Of a stretch of 64,000 nt of DNA, positions 1 through 8,484 are shown piece by piece (the stretch's first letter is position 1; each line of letters opens with the position of its first letter). Below the pieces are notes generated by a model. The model had not been told where the DNA came from, made no database searches, and was given only the letters and a program-made list of their open reading frames with translations. The stretch lies in the NCBI GenBank assembly GCA_903911145.1, contig CAIWCD010000014.1, positions 186,001 through 250,000 on the forward strand, given 5' to 3'. Made by a program: the position numbers and the translations under genes. The DNA is from an uncultured delta proteobacterium. Its GTDB lineage: Bacteria; Myxococcota; Myxococcia; Myxococcales; 40CM-4-68-19.

Positions 1-354
1 CACGGCCTGGGAGAAGGCATCGACGAGAGGCACGAACGCGCGCTCTGCTTCGCGTGCCGGCTTCGAGGTCCGCGTTGTCGACGCCTTGATCAGCCGCGCG
101 CAGACGAACGTGTAGACAGAGGAGAGATTCGCGCAGAGCTCCGGCGCGACGTTGTGATCGAGCGTGCGCCGCAGGTACGCGACGATGTCCGTCGCCTTGA
201 CGAGGAGCGCCGCGCCCTCGCGCTTGCGGCCCGCGTCGATCTCGGCCGCGCCGTTGCGGATGTGGCGCAGCGCCGTCTCGAAGAGCATCACCATCAGCCG
301 CTCTCGAGAGGCCGTCTCGTTCTGAATGGTTCCGTATCGAGCTGCAGGATTCAT
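1..354 (-). CDS. fliS: Flagellin export chaperone FliS (3' end cut by window edge)
   Basis: FliS is a small four-helix chaperone that keeps flagellin unfolded in the cytoplasm and delivers it to the FlhA export gate. The minus strand is open for 118 codons from an ATG at 354, preceded by GGAGAGACC, to the first base of the window, so the stop codon lies outside. The protein opens MNPAARYGTIQNETASRERL and continues with LMVMLFETALRHI, the FliS pattern of an aromatic near the N-terminus followed by a helix with Leu-Met-Leu-Phe. FliS proteins are usually 120-140 residues, so little is missing. It follows fliD after 14 bases, the classical fliC-fliD-fliS order. Confidence 0.88.
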   Translation of the reverse strand, partial: MNPAARYGTIQNETASRERLMVMLFETALRHIRNGAAEIDAGRKREGAALLVKATDIVAYLRRTLDHNVAPELCANLSSVYTFVCARLIKASTTRTSKPAREAERAFVPLVDAFSQAV

Positions 355-368
355 GGTCTCTCCTTCAC

Positions 369-1787
369 TTAGCCGTTGGCAGAGTTGCTGGCCGCCGTCG
401 ATTGAGCGGTCAGGTAATTGTTGTTGGACTTCAGGGTGCTGACGATCGACTCCATGTTGGCGAACTGCTGCACCAGGTTGGCCTGGTAGATCTTGATCTG
501 CGCCTGCAGGTCATTTTCCTGGCTGGCGATCTGCGTGATCTGATCGTTCATCCCGGTGGTGCGCGCGGAGAGCGCTCCTGTGGAGAGGGACGTGTAGTCG
601 GTCGTGATCTGCATCGCCAGCTGCGCGATGCTGTCGGAGGAGAGTCCGAACATCGCGTTGACCGCGTTCGGATCCTTGGCCAGCGCGCCCGACAGCACGG
701 TTGTATCCAGCGAGAGTGTGCCGTCGGTGTAGCTGGTCGTCAGGCCCATCGCCGGCAGCGAGGTGATGTCGGTCGCTTCCGAGATCGTCGACGTGAAGAG
801 CTTCTGCAGCCGTTGCTGGAGATTCGTCATCGTCGAATCGCCGGCGAGAGACGTCGTCGCATCGGATCCTGCGGTGACGGCGAGCTGCGCCTGCACCAGC
901 TTCATCACACCGTTGTACGCATTGATGAACGACTGCAGGTTGTTCGCCGTTGTCGTCGTGTCGGCCTGGATGTTCAGCGTCTCGTCTGCCGTGTCCTGCG
1001 CGGTCAGGTTGAGCGTGATGCCGGGAATGACGGTCGTGATCGCATTGGTCTGACTGGTGATCGGCAGCCCATCGACCGTCAGTGAAGCGTTCTTTGCCGT
1101 CGCGATACTTCCGAAAGTCGGAGCGACTCCGGTCGCGCCGACAGCCGGAGTGAACGAGAGCGCGAGCGCGTCACTCGGAATTCCTGTCGGCGGGAATCCC
1201 GTGCTGGTGGCTGTGATCGAGAGGTAGCTGCTGGTGCCGTCGGAGATGACCGCTGCGCTCGCGGGAACACCGGCTGACTTGATCGCGGTCGCAACAGTCA
1301 GAAGCGAGCTGCCGTCGGCAATCGTCACCGAATACGGCTTGCCCTGCACGGTCATGTTGAGCGTGCCACCGGAGAAGGTCTGCGTCGACGTGTAGCCTTG
1401 CGAACGGGACTTGGCCGCGACTGCGAGGTTCCCGACGTTGATGGTGTACGTGCCGGCCTGCGCTCCAACACTTGCTGACGCAGTGAACGCTGTGTTGGCG
1501 CCAGCCGTCAGACCGACTACGCCATTCTGCTGGAGGGCATCGGCCGCAGAGGAGAGGCTTTGCAGCGCCGAGGAGATCGCGCCGATCGCGGAGATCTGCG
1601 TCTGCAGCGCGGTGGTCTGTTTCTGGAGATTGGTGAGCGGCTGCGACTCAATCGAGACCAGCTCGCTGATGATGCTGTTGTCGTTCAGGCCCGACGAGGT
1701 GTTGGAGCTGGCGATGAGTTGAGAGATAGCAGTTGCAGTCGTCGATGCCGTGCTGGTCGTGCTGGTCGTGCTGGATACGGTGGACAC
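369..1787 (-). CDS. fliD: Flagellar filament cap protein FliD (HAP2)
   Basis: FliD forms the cap at the filament tip under which exported flagellin folds and polymerises. The 472-residue product begins with a Ser/Thr-rich stretch, then a coiled region around residues 30-85 (LVSIESQPLTNLQKQTTAL, the FliD N-terminal signature), and ends in a second heptad region (YQANLVQQFANMESIVSTL), the two halves of the D0/D1 coiled coil. I chose the GTG at 1787 because AAGGAGG lies seven bases before it; an upstream in-frame start at 1856 would place a clear hairpin terminator (1810-1841) inside the coding region. It lies between fliC and fliS. Compared with other FliD proteins the length is ordinary. Confidence 0.93.
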   Translation of the reverse strand: MSTVSSTTSTTSTASTTATAISQLIASSNTSSGLNDNSIISELVSIESQPLTNLQKQTTALQTQISAIGAISSALQSLSSAADALQQNGVVGLTAGANTAFTASASVGAQAGTYTINVGNLAVAAKSRSQGYTSTQTFSGGTLNMTVQGKPYSVTIADGSSLLTVATAIKSAGVPASAAVISDGTSSYLSITATSTGFPPTGIPSDALALSFTPAVGATGVAPTFGSIATAKNASLTVDGLPITSQTNAITTVIPGITLNLTAQDTADETLNIQADTTTTANNLQSFINAYNGVMKLVQAQLAVTAGSDATTSLAGDSTMTNLQQRLQKLFTSTISEATDITSLPAMGLTTSYTDGTLSLDTTVLSGALAKDPNAVNAMFGLSSDSIAQLAMQITTDYTSLSTGALSARTTGMNDQITQIASQENDLQAQIKIYQANLVQQFANMESIVSTLKSNNNYLTAQSTAASNSANG

Positions 1788-1809
1788 GGCACGCCTCCTT
1801 GAAAAGGAG

Positions 1810-1841
1810 CGTCCCGCTCGCGTCAGGCGACGAGCGGGACG
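1810..1841 (-). terminator. Hairpin between fliC and fliD
   Basis: A perfect 11-bp stem (CGTCCCGCTCG at 1810-1820, complement at 1831-1841) with a 10-base loop lies 27 bases after the fliC stop. Read on the minus strand it is followed by GCTCCTTTTC, a weak T tract. It probably ends or trims most fliC transcripts so that flagellin mRNA exceeds fliD-fliS mRNA; it sits just before the fliD ribosome site, so it could also affect fliD translation. Confidence 0.65.
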
Positions 1842-1868
1842 GCTCTCTCTATTCATTCAATCGGCGGA

Positions 1869-2696
1869 CTACTGGAGAAGCTTGAGCGCGATTTGCGGTT
1901 GCTGGTTCGCCTGGGCCAAGACGGACACACCGGCCTGCGACAGCACGTTGAGTCGACTCATGTTGCTCGTCTCCGTCGCGACATCGACGTCTCGGATGCG
2001 GCTATCGGCGGCCGAGAGGTTCTCGGAGATGGTGCTGATGGTGGAGGCCGCGCTGCTGAGTCGGTTGCTGATGGCGCCGAGGTTTGAACGGTCGTCAGAG
2101 ATGGTGTTCAGCGCCGAGTCGAGCTTGCTGAGTGCGGAGACTGCGCCCGACGCAGTGGAGAAGTCGAGAGCGGCCGAGCCGAGCAGGGTGGCCGAGGTCG
2201 CGTCGAGAGTCTTCACCGAGATGCGGTCGTTGGTGGCGCTCGAGCCGATACCGACCTGGAAGTGCAGCGTGCCGGAGGACGAGTTCAACAGCGCGGCGCC
2301 GTTGTAGGTCGTGTCCTGCGCGATGCGGTCAACTTCACTCGTCAGCTGCGTGGCTTCAGTCTGGACATACTTGCGCTGGGTGTCGCTGATGCCGTCCGAG
2401 GCCGACTCCATCGCGAGTTCGCGGAGGCGGGTGATGATGTTCGACGTCTGGTTCAGCGCGCCTTCTGCAGTCTGCGCGACCGAGATGCCGTCGTTCGCGT
2501 TGCGGGATGCCTGAGTGTAGCTGCGGATGTCGGATTCGAGGTTGACGGAGATGCCGAGTCCGGCCGCGTCGTCCTTCGCCGAGTTGACTCGCATACCGCT
2601 CGACAGCTTCTGCAGCGTGCCGCTGAGCATGGTCTGCGTGTTGGACAGGTTTCGTTGGGCATCGATTGAGTTGACGTTGCTGATGACTGAAAGCAT
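1869..2696 (-). CDS. fliC: Flagellin (short form, D0/D1 domains only)
   Basis: Structural protein of the filament. The 275-residue product has the conserved N-terminal D0/D1 region (NVNSIDAQRNLSNTQ, LSSGMRVNSAKDDAAG) and the C-terminal half (LSAADSRIRDVDVATETSNM, ending QIALKLLQ). Only a short linker joins them, so the surface-exposed D2/D3 domains of larger flagellins are absent. A conserved SRLNVLSQAGVSVLAQANQ segment precedes the end. The gene is preceded by a 60-base gap after the 729-residue unknown gene. AAGGAGT lies six bases before the ATG. I could not find a convincing sigma-28 or sigma-54 promoter in that gap. A single flagellin gene is visible in the window. Confidence 0.96.
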   Translation of the reverse strand: MLSVISNVNSIDAQRNLSNTQTMLSGTLQKLSSGMRVNSAKDDAAGLGISVNLESDIRSYTQASRNANDGISVAQTAEGALNQTSNIITRLRELAMESASDGISDTQRKYVQTEATQLTSEVDRIAQDTTYNGAALLNSSSGTLHFQVGIGSSATNDRISVKTLDATSATLLGSAALDFSTASGAVSALSKLDSALNTISDDRSNLGAISNRLSSAASTISTISENLSAADSRIRDVDVATETSNMSRLNVLSQAGVSVLAQANQQPQIALKLLQ

Positions 2697-2756
2697 GGCC
2701 TGACTCCTTGGTTGGCGTTGGGTTTAAGTCGCCTCACCAAGCTCTTCGACGCAACT

Positions 2757-4946
2757 TCAGCGTCCGATAAGTCCGGTCTGCTTTCTCAGGTGGATCGCGA
2801 TGCGGCGAAGCACCATTGCCCGAGCGTAAAGCCGCGAAATCGGCTTGGCCTGCTCGCCGCGCTCAGTAATTTCGGCACGGGTGATTTTCAGGTTTGCCTC
2901 AACGCCGTCCGGCAGCTTGGACAGGATCGTCTGCGCCGCTGCATCCCAGCCGCCACGGCGGGAGAGCTGGATGCGCGTGCCGTCGATCTCCATCCACATT
3001 TTCATCGGCAGATCGCCGCCGATCGTCACGGGCATGGCGTACACAGTGCGGCGGTGCCGCATCAGCAGCGCTTCCATTCCGTCCGAGAGACGCGCGGCCA
3101 GTGGCGCGGCCGGAACTCCCGCGCGCAGGATCTCCTGGCCTTCGCGCAGGTGATCCTCAAGACGGTTGAGCGCGACCTCTTCGCGCATCAGGCGTCCCTT
3201 GTCGTCGCGCGAGAGAACGCACGCGGTCGTCTCGGTGACCTGGTAGACGCGGCAGTCGATGGCGTTGGGAATTGCAAATGCACCAGAGCTGCGTGCTCCG
3301 CGCTCGGGGGAGAGTGAGAGCTCCATCGATTCGGGGTCGGTGTTGCAGACGGTCGGTCGGCGCGCGAAGTTGCGCATCGGAATCTGGCGAACGCGACCTT
3401 CGCGCTCGAGCAGAACGATGCCTCCCGCCGCGATCGCCGCGGGATAGGAGCCGCGCTTCTGCATCACCGTCACCACGCGAGAGAGACGAGCGGTCGCGGG
3501 CTGGCCCTCGGCCATGAGCGGGATGACTTCGATCTCTCGGTTGCGCAGCGCTGACTCGGCGATCGCGCGCACCGTCTCGGCACCATTGAGGCGCAGAGCA
3601 GTCGGACGATATCCAACACGCAGGATCAGCGCGGTCGCGCCGACCACACCGAATGGACGCTCGGGGCTCGTGTTGACCGTCTCTGCCTGGCCACCGGTCG
3701 ACTCATCGGTCTCGATGATCAGATGAAGTGTTGACGTGACCGTATTCTTGGCGATGCGCGCGGCGAGCTTGCTCTCCGTCGGGTATCCGGCCGCAGTGAC
3801 GAGCGCGAGTGCGCGGATGCGGGCCTGGATCGCGGAGTGGCCGCGACCGAGCACGGTGCCGTCGGTAAGGCGCACTTCATGGTTTGCATTGACGAGAACG
3901 GGCGCGGGCGAGAAGCGAAGCTTGCACTGTCCGAGCACGGGAAGGAGCGCCGCCGGCAGGCCACCGCTGATCACGTCGCGGCGGAAGCGAGCGCGCAGAG
4001 CCTTCGAGTCGGCGATCGGGCAACGATGAATTGAGCGCGCGCAAAGCAGAACGAGCTCGCGGCCCACCCGCAGGATCTCTCCCGGCGGCGGGCGATCCTC
4101 TGCGGCGGCGTGCGGGTCCGTCCACTTGAGCACGTTCGAGAGAAGCGCTCCGGCGCTCGGCGATTGCGAAGCCCAGCGCGCACAGAACACCGACGGATCG
4201 GACAAGAGGCGCGCACTGATCTTGTCGGCCAGGCCCTTCTGCACAACGGCGAGCGGCGGTGAGTGCTTCTCGCCGACCATCAACATCAGCGACAGCGCGG
4301 CGAGCGGAGTGGTCGCACGCTCAGCGAGCATCGCCGCGATCGGAAGCGGTGTCTGTACCGCCGGATTGGTGGCGGTGAAGAAGCTCGCCGGAGGCAGTCC
4401 CGCGAGGAGCACACCGAGCGACATGATCGCCTGGAACGTGGGCTCATCGATGGTGTTCGGGTCGACCAGCTTGCAGTCAATCGTGCGCCCGATCGGGCCC
4501 AGCACGGCCTGCGCGGCCGCGATGCGATCGACGATGGCCTGCCGCGCGCGCGGTGGAAGCGGCGTTGCGAGCACCGCGAACAGGTCGACACCGTCGCTGC
4601 GGGGAATCGCGAAGACCGCGTCGATCGCGCCCTTCGCGCGCTGCATGCTCGACGGCGGAGGCAGTCCGAACACACGCGCGAGCGTCGTCCAGCTGCGGCG
4701 GAACTTCAGTCGCGCGATGCCCGGCGCTTCCAGCTTGAGCGGCGGCGACGCGAAGCTCGCCTGCATCATCGCAGGAAAGAATCTCAGCGCGTTCGCCTGC
4801 TCAGCAGGAAGGCGCGAAAGCATCCAGCGAAGACGCCAGCGCAGCATCGCGGTCAGCGCGCGAATGCCGCCTTCGTCCTTCTTCTGGGCCCGCTTGACCG
4901 GCGGACGTCCTGGTAGATTGGCAGCCACGTGACTCCAAATGACCAC
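2757..4946 (-). CDS. Large protein of unknown function in the filament gene unit; possible divergent class I adenylate cyclase relative
   Basis: I do not recognise this 729-residue protein with certainty. It is cytoplasmic by appearance, with no signal peptide or membrane segment. Its first 170 residues follow the outline of class I adenylate cyclases: LPAEQANALRFFPAMM with PPLKLEAPGI (46-77) resembles the LPxxQ...LLPLLLHxNHPxLPGY...GI start, and SDGVDLFAVL (117-126), then a helix and TIDCKLVDPN (155-164), resembles the catalytic SDxDxW strand followed by ...VxFFLxD. The Gly-Ser of the nucleotidyltransferase motif is not seen, so activity is doubtful. The C-terminal ANLKITRAEIT also recalls that family's last strand. 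It starts at a GTG 27 bases after flgL (an alternative GTG at 4928 has a nearer GGAG) and ends 60 bases before fliC. The family assignment is a hypothesis. Confidence 0.6.
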   Translation of the reverse strand: MVIWSHVAANLPGRPPVKRAQKKDEGGIRALTAMLRWRLRWMLSRLPAEQANALRFFPAMMQASFASPPLKLEAPGIARLKFRRSWTTLARVFGLPPPSSMQRAKGAIDAVFAIPRSDGVDLFAVLATPLPPRARQAIVDRIAAAQAVLGPIGRTIDCKLVDPNTIDEPTFQAIMSLGVLLAGLPPASFFTATNPAVQTPLPIAAMLAERATTPLAALSLMLMVGEKHSPPLAVVQKGLADKISARLLSDPSVFCARWASQSPSAGALLSNVLKWTDPHAAAEDRPPPGEILRVGRELVLLCARSIHRCPIADSKALRARFRRDVISGGLPAALLPVLGQCKLRFSPAPVLVNANHEVRLTDGTVLGRGHSAIQARIRALALVTAAGYPTESKLAARIAKNTVTSTLHLIIETDESTGGQAETVNTSPERPFGVVGATALILRVGYRPTALRLNGAETVRAIAESALRNREIEVIPLMAEGQPATARLSRVVTVMQKRGSYPAAIAAGGIVLLEREGRVRQIPMRNFARRPTVCNTDPESMELSLSPERGARSSGAFAIPNAIDCRVYQVTETTACVLSRDDKGRLMREEVALNRLEDHLREGQEILRAGVPAAPLAARLSDGMEALLMRHRRTVYAMPVTIGGDLPMKMWMEIDGTRIQLSRRGGWDAAAQTILSKLPDGVEANLKITRAEITERGEQAKPISRLYARAMVLRRIAIHLRKQTGLIGR

Positions 4947-4972
4947 CCTCTGAGGCGGACGTCCAGTTTTTG

Positions 4973-5857
4973 TTAACCGTTCGGGTTCAAAAGTGTGAAC
5001 TTGAAGCTCTGCGTACTCGCCGAGATCGCAGCCTGGAGTGCGGTCTGGGCCATCTGCAGCTTGGTCGCGGTGGCGACGATGTCCGCATCCTGAAGGTTCG
5101 ACACCTGCTTGGTTTCCGAGTTGCTCGTCGCCTGCGCGACACTCTCCGCCGCGGCGAGGGCGTTCTCGTTCGCGCCAGCTTGCGTGCGAAGCAGCGAGAC
5201 CTGGTTGGTCGCGGCCTTCAGCGCGTCGATCGAATTCTGGATCGTCGTGGTGTCGTTGTTGGCCAGCGCCGTCTGCAGCGCGTTGAGCGTCGCGATCACG
5301 TCGACACCTCCGCCGACGCCCTTGATTCCAACATCCGCGCGCACGGACGCCGCCTGCTGCACGCCCGGCGCCACCTCGATGGTGCGTACCTGCGAATCGC
5401 CCGCGTAGTTTCCCGCCGCATCGAACGGCGAAGACTGATCCTGGCTGCCTCCGAAGAGATAGCGATCGCCCGACTTGGTGTTGAGCGCCGCGATGATCTG
5501 CTGGATGAGCGCCTGCACATTCGGCGCGGCATTCGCGCGATCGGTCGCGTTATTCGAGTCGTTGGCGAACTGGACTGCCAGCTGCGACGCGGTCGCGAGC
5601 GAGCTGGTGACCGTGCCCAGCGCGCCATCTGCGATCGCGAGCTCGCTTTGCGCGGCCGTCGTCGACTTGACGATCGCATCTGCGTATTTCCCCGCCGCGG
5701 TATCGGTGAGGATGCTCGCGGTCGCCGCCGGATCATCTCCTGGCTGCACAACGCGCATCCCGCTCGAGGTCTGCTCGGTCGCGGTGCTGACGGCCGTCCG
5801 GGCAGCGCCGATCGAGCTGTTCGCATTCGTGTAGAGCATCGAGTCGGTGATTCGCAT
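4973..5857 (-). CDS. flgL: Flagellar hook-filament junction protein FlgL (HAP3)
   Basis: FlgL forms, with FlgK, the junction between hook and filament. The 294-residue protein starts MRITDSMLYTNANSSI and carries the flagellin-like SSGMRVVQPGDDPAATASIL segment near residues 32-51, diagnostic of FlgL. The middle has GDRYLFGGSQ, conserved in the family, and the C-terminus returns to flagellin-like helices (LQDADIVATATKLQMAQTAL). Size is normal. It follows flgK after 11 bases in the same unit. Confidence 0.95.
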   Translation of the reverse strand: MRITDSMLYTNANSSIGAARTAVSTATEQTSSGMRVVQPGDDPAATASILTDTAAGKYADAIVKSTTAAQSELAIADGALGTVTSSLATASQLAVQFANDSNNATDRANAAPNVQALIQQIIAALNTKSGDRYLFGGSQDQSSPFDAAGNYAGDSQVRTIEVAPGVQQAASVRADVGIKGVGGGVDVIATLNALQTALANNDTTTIQNSIDALKAATNQVSLLRTQAGANENALAAAESVAQATSNSETKQVSNLQDADIVATATKLQMAQTALQAAISASTQSFKFTLLNPNG

Positions 5858-5868
5858 GGTTGCCTCGG

Positions 5869-7275
5869 TTACGGCGCGATCGCCATCAGTGCCGTCAGCA
5901 TTGCCTGCGTGGTGGTGATCACTCTGGACATCGCCTGGTATGCGCTCTGGGCGCGCTGCATATTGACGAGCTCTTCGTTGGTCGAAACGCCCGAGGCAGA
6001 TGCGCGCAGCGTTGTCAAGTGCGTGAGCGAGGCCTGATCCGCGGCGGCGTTCGCGGTTGCCTGCTGGGTCTCCGAGCCGAACTGAGAAGTGAGCGTCGCG
6101 AGTGTGGTCGCCGCCGTCTGTCCTCCGCTCATCGCCTGGCTCTGCACGTTGATGAGGTTCGCCAACCCGGTCGCGTCGCCAGCTCCCGCGGTGGAGGTTC
6201 CCTTCGTCGGCAGGAGCGACTCATCGTTGACGATCGCGTTGTTCACGGAAATGCTCCCTGCGGCGCCTGCTGCGCTGCTGCCGATGGTGAAGAGTGCCTG
6301 CCCGGCTGAACCGTTGAGCGCGAAGCTCGAGGTGGTCGCTGTATTCACCGCGCGGGCAACATCGTAGGCCAACTGATCAATCGCCGTGGCCGCGGTCTTG
6401 AGCGCTCCATCTCGAGCGGAGAGCCAGCCACCGATCTGACCGCCGATCGCCGCGTTCGACACCGAGACCGGCCCGGTGCCATCGGCGAGCGTGGCGAAGA
6501 CCGCGACGTGATTTCCATTCGAGACATCCGGCGAGGTGCTCAGCTTCGCCGCCGACTCACCTGAGACGAGCGCGAGGCCGGTCCCCAGGGAGAGCGAGAC
6601 GTCGCCCTGCGCGTCGCGGACCACCTGCGCGCCGGTGAGCGCGACGAGCGCGTCCTGCGCGTTCTGGCGAGCGTCGAGGAGATCGTTGGGCGGCTGTGCG
6701 CCCGCGCTCGCGCCGCGGATCTGCGTGTTGAGCGTGGCGATCTGCTGCGAGAGCGTGTTGACCTGCGTCAGCGAGCCGATGATCTGTGTGTCGAGGCCAG
6801 AGCGGGCCGCATCGAGCGACGACGACGTGCTGTTGAACGACGAGGCAAGCGCCTGCGTTGCGGTGACCGCGCCAGTGCGCAAGCTCGCGTTGCCAGCGTC
6901 CTGCGAGAGCGACTGCATCGACGTCCAGAACGCAGCGAGCGCCGAGGAGATGCCGCTTGAATTCGATGCATTCAGCGCATCGACCGCGGTGAGCGAATTC
7001 GACTGCGCTTGAGAGAATGCAGCTGCGCCTTGCGAGGAGGGAAGCTGCGCCTCGACGAAGCGGTCACGTGTCTGCGTGACGTTGGAGACGGTGACGCCGC
7101 CGCCAAGCACGACACCGCCGAGCATGTCAAGCGAGGAGGACTGCAGATTCGCCGTCTGCCGCGAGTATCCAGGCGTGTCGACGTTGGCCAGGTTGTTCGA
7201 AATGACGGACGTGACGCTCTGTTGCGCATTGAGCGCCGTCGCGCTGGTCGAGAGGACGGAGAAGAGGTCGGCCAT
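5869..7275 (-). CDS. flgK: Flagellar hook-associated protein FlgK (HAP1)
   Basis: First junction protein above the hook. The 468-residue product starts MADLFSVLSTSATALNAQQS and carries the rod/hook-family signature ISNNLANVDTPGYSRQ, then the FlgK-specific run TRDRFVEAQL. The C-terminus (NLINVQSQAMSGGQ, then NEELVNMQRAQSAYQAMSRV) is the usual D0 helix. The ATG at 7275 follows GGAGG by five bases and overlaps the flgN stop by one base (TAATG), so translation is coupled to its own export chaperone. FlgK proteins are commonly 450-650 residues, so the variable outer domain is small. Confidence 0.95.
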   Translation of the reverse strand: MADLFSVLSTSATALNAQQSVTSVISNNLANVDTPGYSRQTANLQSSSLDMLGGVVLGGGVTVSNVTQTRDRFVEAQLPSSQGAAAFSQAQSNSLTAVDALNASNSSGISSALAAFWTSMQSLSQDAGNASLRTGAVTATQALASSFNSTSSSLDAARSGLDTQIIGSLTQVNTLSQQIATLNTQIRGASAGAQPPNDLLDARQNAQDALVALTGAQVVRDAQGDVSLSLGTGLALVSGESAAKLSTSPDVSNGNHVAVFATLADGTGPVSVSNAAIGGQIGGWLSARDGALKTAATAIDQLAYDVARAVNTATTSSFALNGSAGQALFTIGSSAAGAAGSISVNNAIVNDESLLPTKGTSTAGAGDATGLANLINVQSQAMSGGQTAATTLATLTSQFGSETQQATANAAADQASLTHLTTLRASASGVSTNEELVNMQRAQSAYQAMSRVITTTQAMLTALMAIAP

Positions 7276-7757
7276 TACGCCCTCCTCGAGATCGAGCCGA
7301 GCGCGGCCTCGGGGGCCGGCTCCGATCCGTGGCGGTCGTAGGCGGACGGGCGAGGGGCGAGGGTGCGGACGAAGGCCCGCGTGCACGCCAGAGCGCGCTC
7401 GGCAAACGCCTTGTTGAACGTGTTGACCTCGGAAAGCTGGGACGCGAGAGCGCGAATGGCCGCGATGCGTTCAGAGAGCACAGTGGCCTCAGGCGACGTC
7501 TGCGCGAGCCGAGTCGCCACGTCTTCGCCATCGGGGGAGATTCCGGCTTCGGTCGCGGCGTCACGAATCAGTGCGCGCAAACGCGTCTGCAGAGCATTCC
7601 CGCGCTCTTCAAACGCACGGCGCTCTGCGAGCCGTCCTTCGATTTTTACGCCATCGAGCGATTTGAGAATCAGCCGCTCGCCGCAAGCGCGAGCCATCTC
7701 AGAGGTCAGTTCGTCGACCAACTCCTCGGCACAAGCGACAGCGATGGCGATTCCCAT
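7275..7757 (-). CDS. flgN: FlgN-type export chaperone for FlgK/FlgL
   Basis: FlgN chaperones bind the C-termini of FlgK and FlgL before export. The 160-residue protein is almost wholly helical and acidic-basic in composition, with a long first helix (residues 9-30), a second helical hairpin, and a C-terminal segment NTFNKAFAERAL...PSAYDRHGS. The YDRHG near the end matches the TYDxxG ending typical of FlgN. Position is the strongest support: it lies between flgM and flgK, the order seen in many bacteria, and its stop codon overlaps the flgK start. Confidence 0.82.
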   Translation of the reverse strand: MGIAIAVACAEELVDELTSEMARACGERLILKSLDGVKIEGRLAERRAFEERGNALQTRLRALIRDAATEAGISPDGEDVATRLAQTSPEATVLSERIAAIRALASQLSEVNTFNKAFAERALACTRAFVRTLAPRPSAYDRHGSEPAPEAALGSISRRA

Positions 7758-7769
7758 CTACTCCTTCTT

Positions 7770-8072
7770 TCATTTCTGCAGCATCGCCTGCAGACGTGCG
7801 TCGACCTCGGCATCGTCGAGAATGCTATCGGCGATCTGGCCCGGGTCAGGTTTGTAGGTGCCATTGCGGACTGCGGTGGTCAGGTCCTGAAGTCGAGCCG
7901 ATCGCGCAGCGCCCTGCGTCTGCTGTGCAACGGCAACGACCTGCGCGAACTGCTGGCTCTGCGCCTGGCTGACCTTGTCGCCTGCGAACTCCGCAACAGC
8001 AGCCTGCGTCGCCGGCTTTGCCGGTGTTGATGTGGCGACGGGGACTGGTGGTGTTGTATCGGAGATTTTCAT
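7770..8072 (-). CDS. flgM: Anti-sigma-28 factor FlgM
   Basis: FlgM holds FliA (sigma-28) inactive until the hook is finished, then is secreted through it. The 100-residue protein has a disordered Pro/Ala/Thr-rich first half (residues 1-35) and a helical second half, with LQDLTTAVRNGTYKPDPGQI followed by ADSILDD, the FlgM C-terminal sigma-binding pattern (Lys/Leu...AI..G.Y.vd...iA..ll). I use the ATG at 8072, after GAGGG; an upstream in-frame ATG adds 13 residues with no better ribosome site. It sits between flgJ and flgN and its target fliA is also in the window. Confidence 0.88.
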   Translation of the reverse strand: MKISDTTPPVPVATSTPAKPATQAAVAEFAGDKVSQAQSQQFAQVVAVAQQTQGAARSARLQDLTTAVRNGTYKPDPGQIADSILDDAEVDARLQAMLQK

Positions 8073-8097
8073 AGCGGTACCCTCGGAGCATGCGGTT

Positions 8098-8484
8098 CTA
8101 CGGTTCTCCAAGGATGTTGTCGGCCAGCTTCGTGGAATCGATAAGAGTCGATTTGCGTTGGATGAGCTGCGTTTCGAGATCCATTCCAGATGACGAATGG
8201 TTAGACGTCAAAATATTTTTTGTTTCGGGGGCGTTCTCTGCCGCTGCCGATGCCCCGGTGCCCGCCAGTTGCTTGGCGAGGCCCAGTCCGCCACCCTTGG
8301 TGACCGCATCGGCGAGGGTCTCGACGAACATCTGGTCGCGCATTCCCGCGCCAGGAGCATGACTCTTCCCCATCAGGTGGCAGCTCGAGAGCATCCGCTG
8401 CATGAGCAGGGATTCCATCGCCTCTCCCGCCTTCTGCGGGTCGTGGGCGAGGGCTGCGCGGCTGGTGGGGTCGAGGAGGCTCAT
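8098..8484 (-). CDS. flgJ: Rod-binding protein, FlgJ N-terminal domain only
   Basis: FlgJ caps the growing rod in the periplasm. The 128-residue protein contains only the rod-binding domain: AGEAMESLLMQRMLSSCHL followed by GAGMRDQMFVETLADAVTK and GGGLGLAKQL. The C-terminal muramidase domain of the enterobacterial FlgJ is missing, as in many alpha- and deltaproteobacteria, so another enzyme must open the peptidoglycan. Its ATG overlaps the flgI stop codon (TAATG). The 3' part is unusually AT-rich. Confidence 0.9.
   Translation of the reverse strand: MSLLDPTSRAALAHDPQKAGEAMESLLMQRMLSSCHLMGKSHAPGAGMRDQMFVETLADAVTKGGGLGLAKQLAGTGASAAAENAPETKNILTSNHSSSGMDLETQLIQRKSTLIDSTKLADNILGEP
8183..8211 (-). 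promoter_or_regulatory. Possible sigma-70-type promoter inside flgJ, ahead of flgM
   Basis: On the minus strand TTGACG (8211-8206) is followed after 17 bases by TGGAAT (8188-8183). The -35 box borders an AT-rich patch (AAAAAATATTTT, about 8210-8221) that stands out inside the GC-rich flgJ coding region. A start near 8176 would give flgM-flgN-flgK-flgL their own transcript. The match at -10 is only four of six, so this is tentative. Confidence 0.3.

Noticed and set aside
2697-2756. A promoter for fliC
   Set aside because: I searched for sigma-28, sigma-54 and sigma-70 patterns on the minus strand and found none with acceptable match and spacing.
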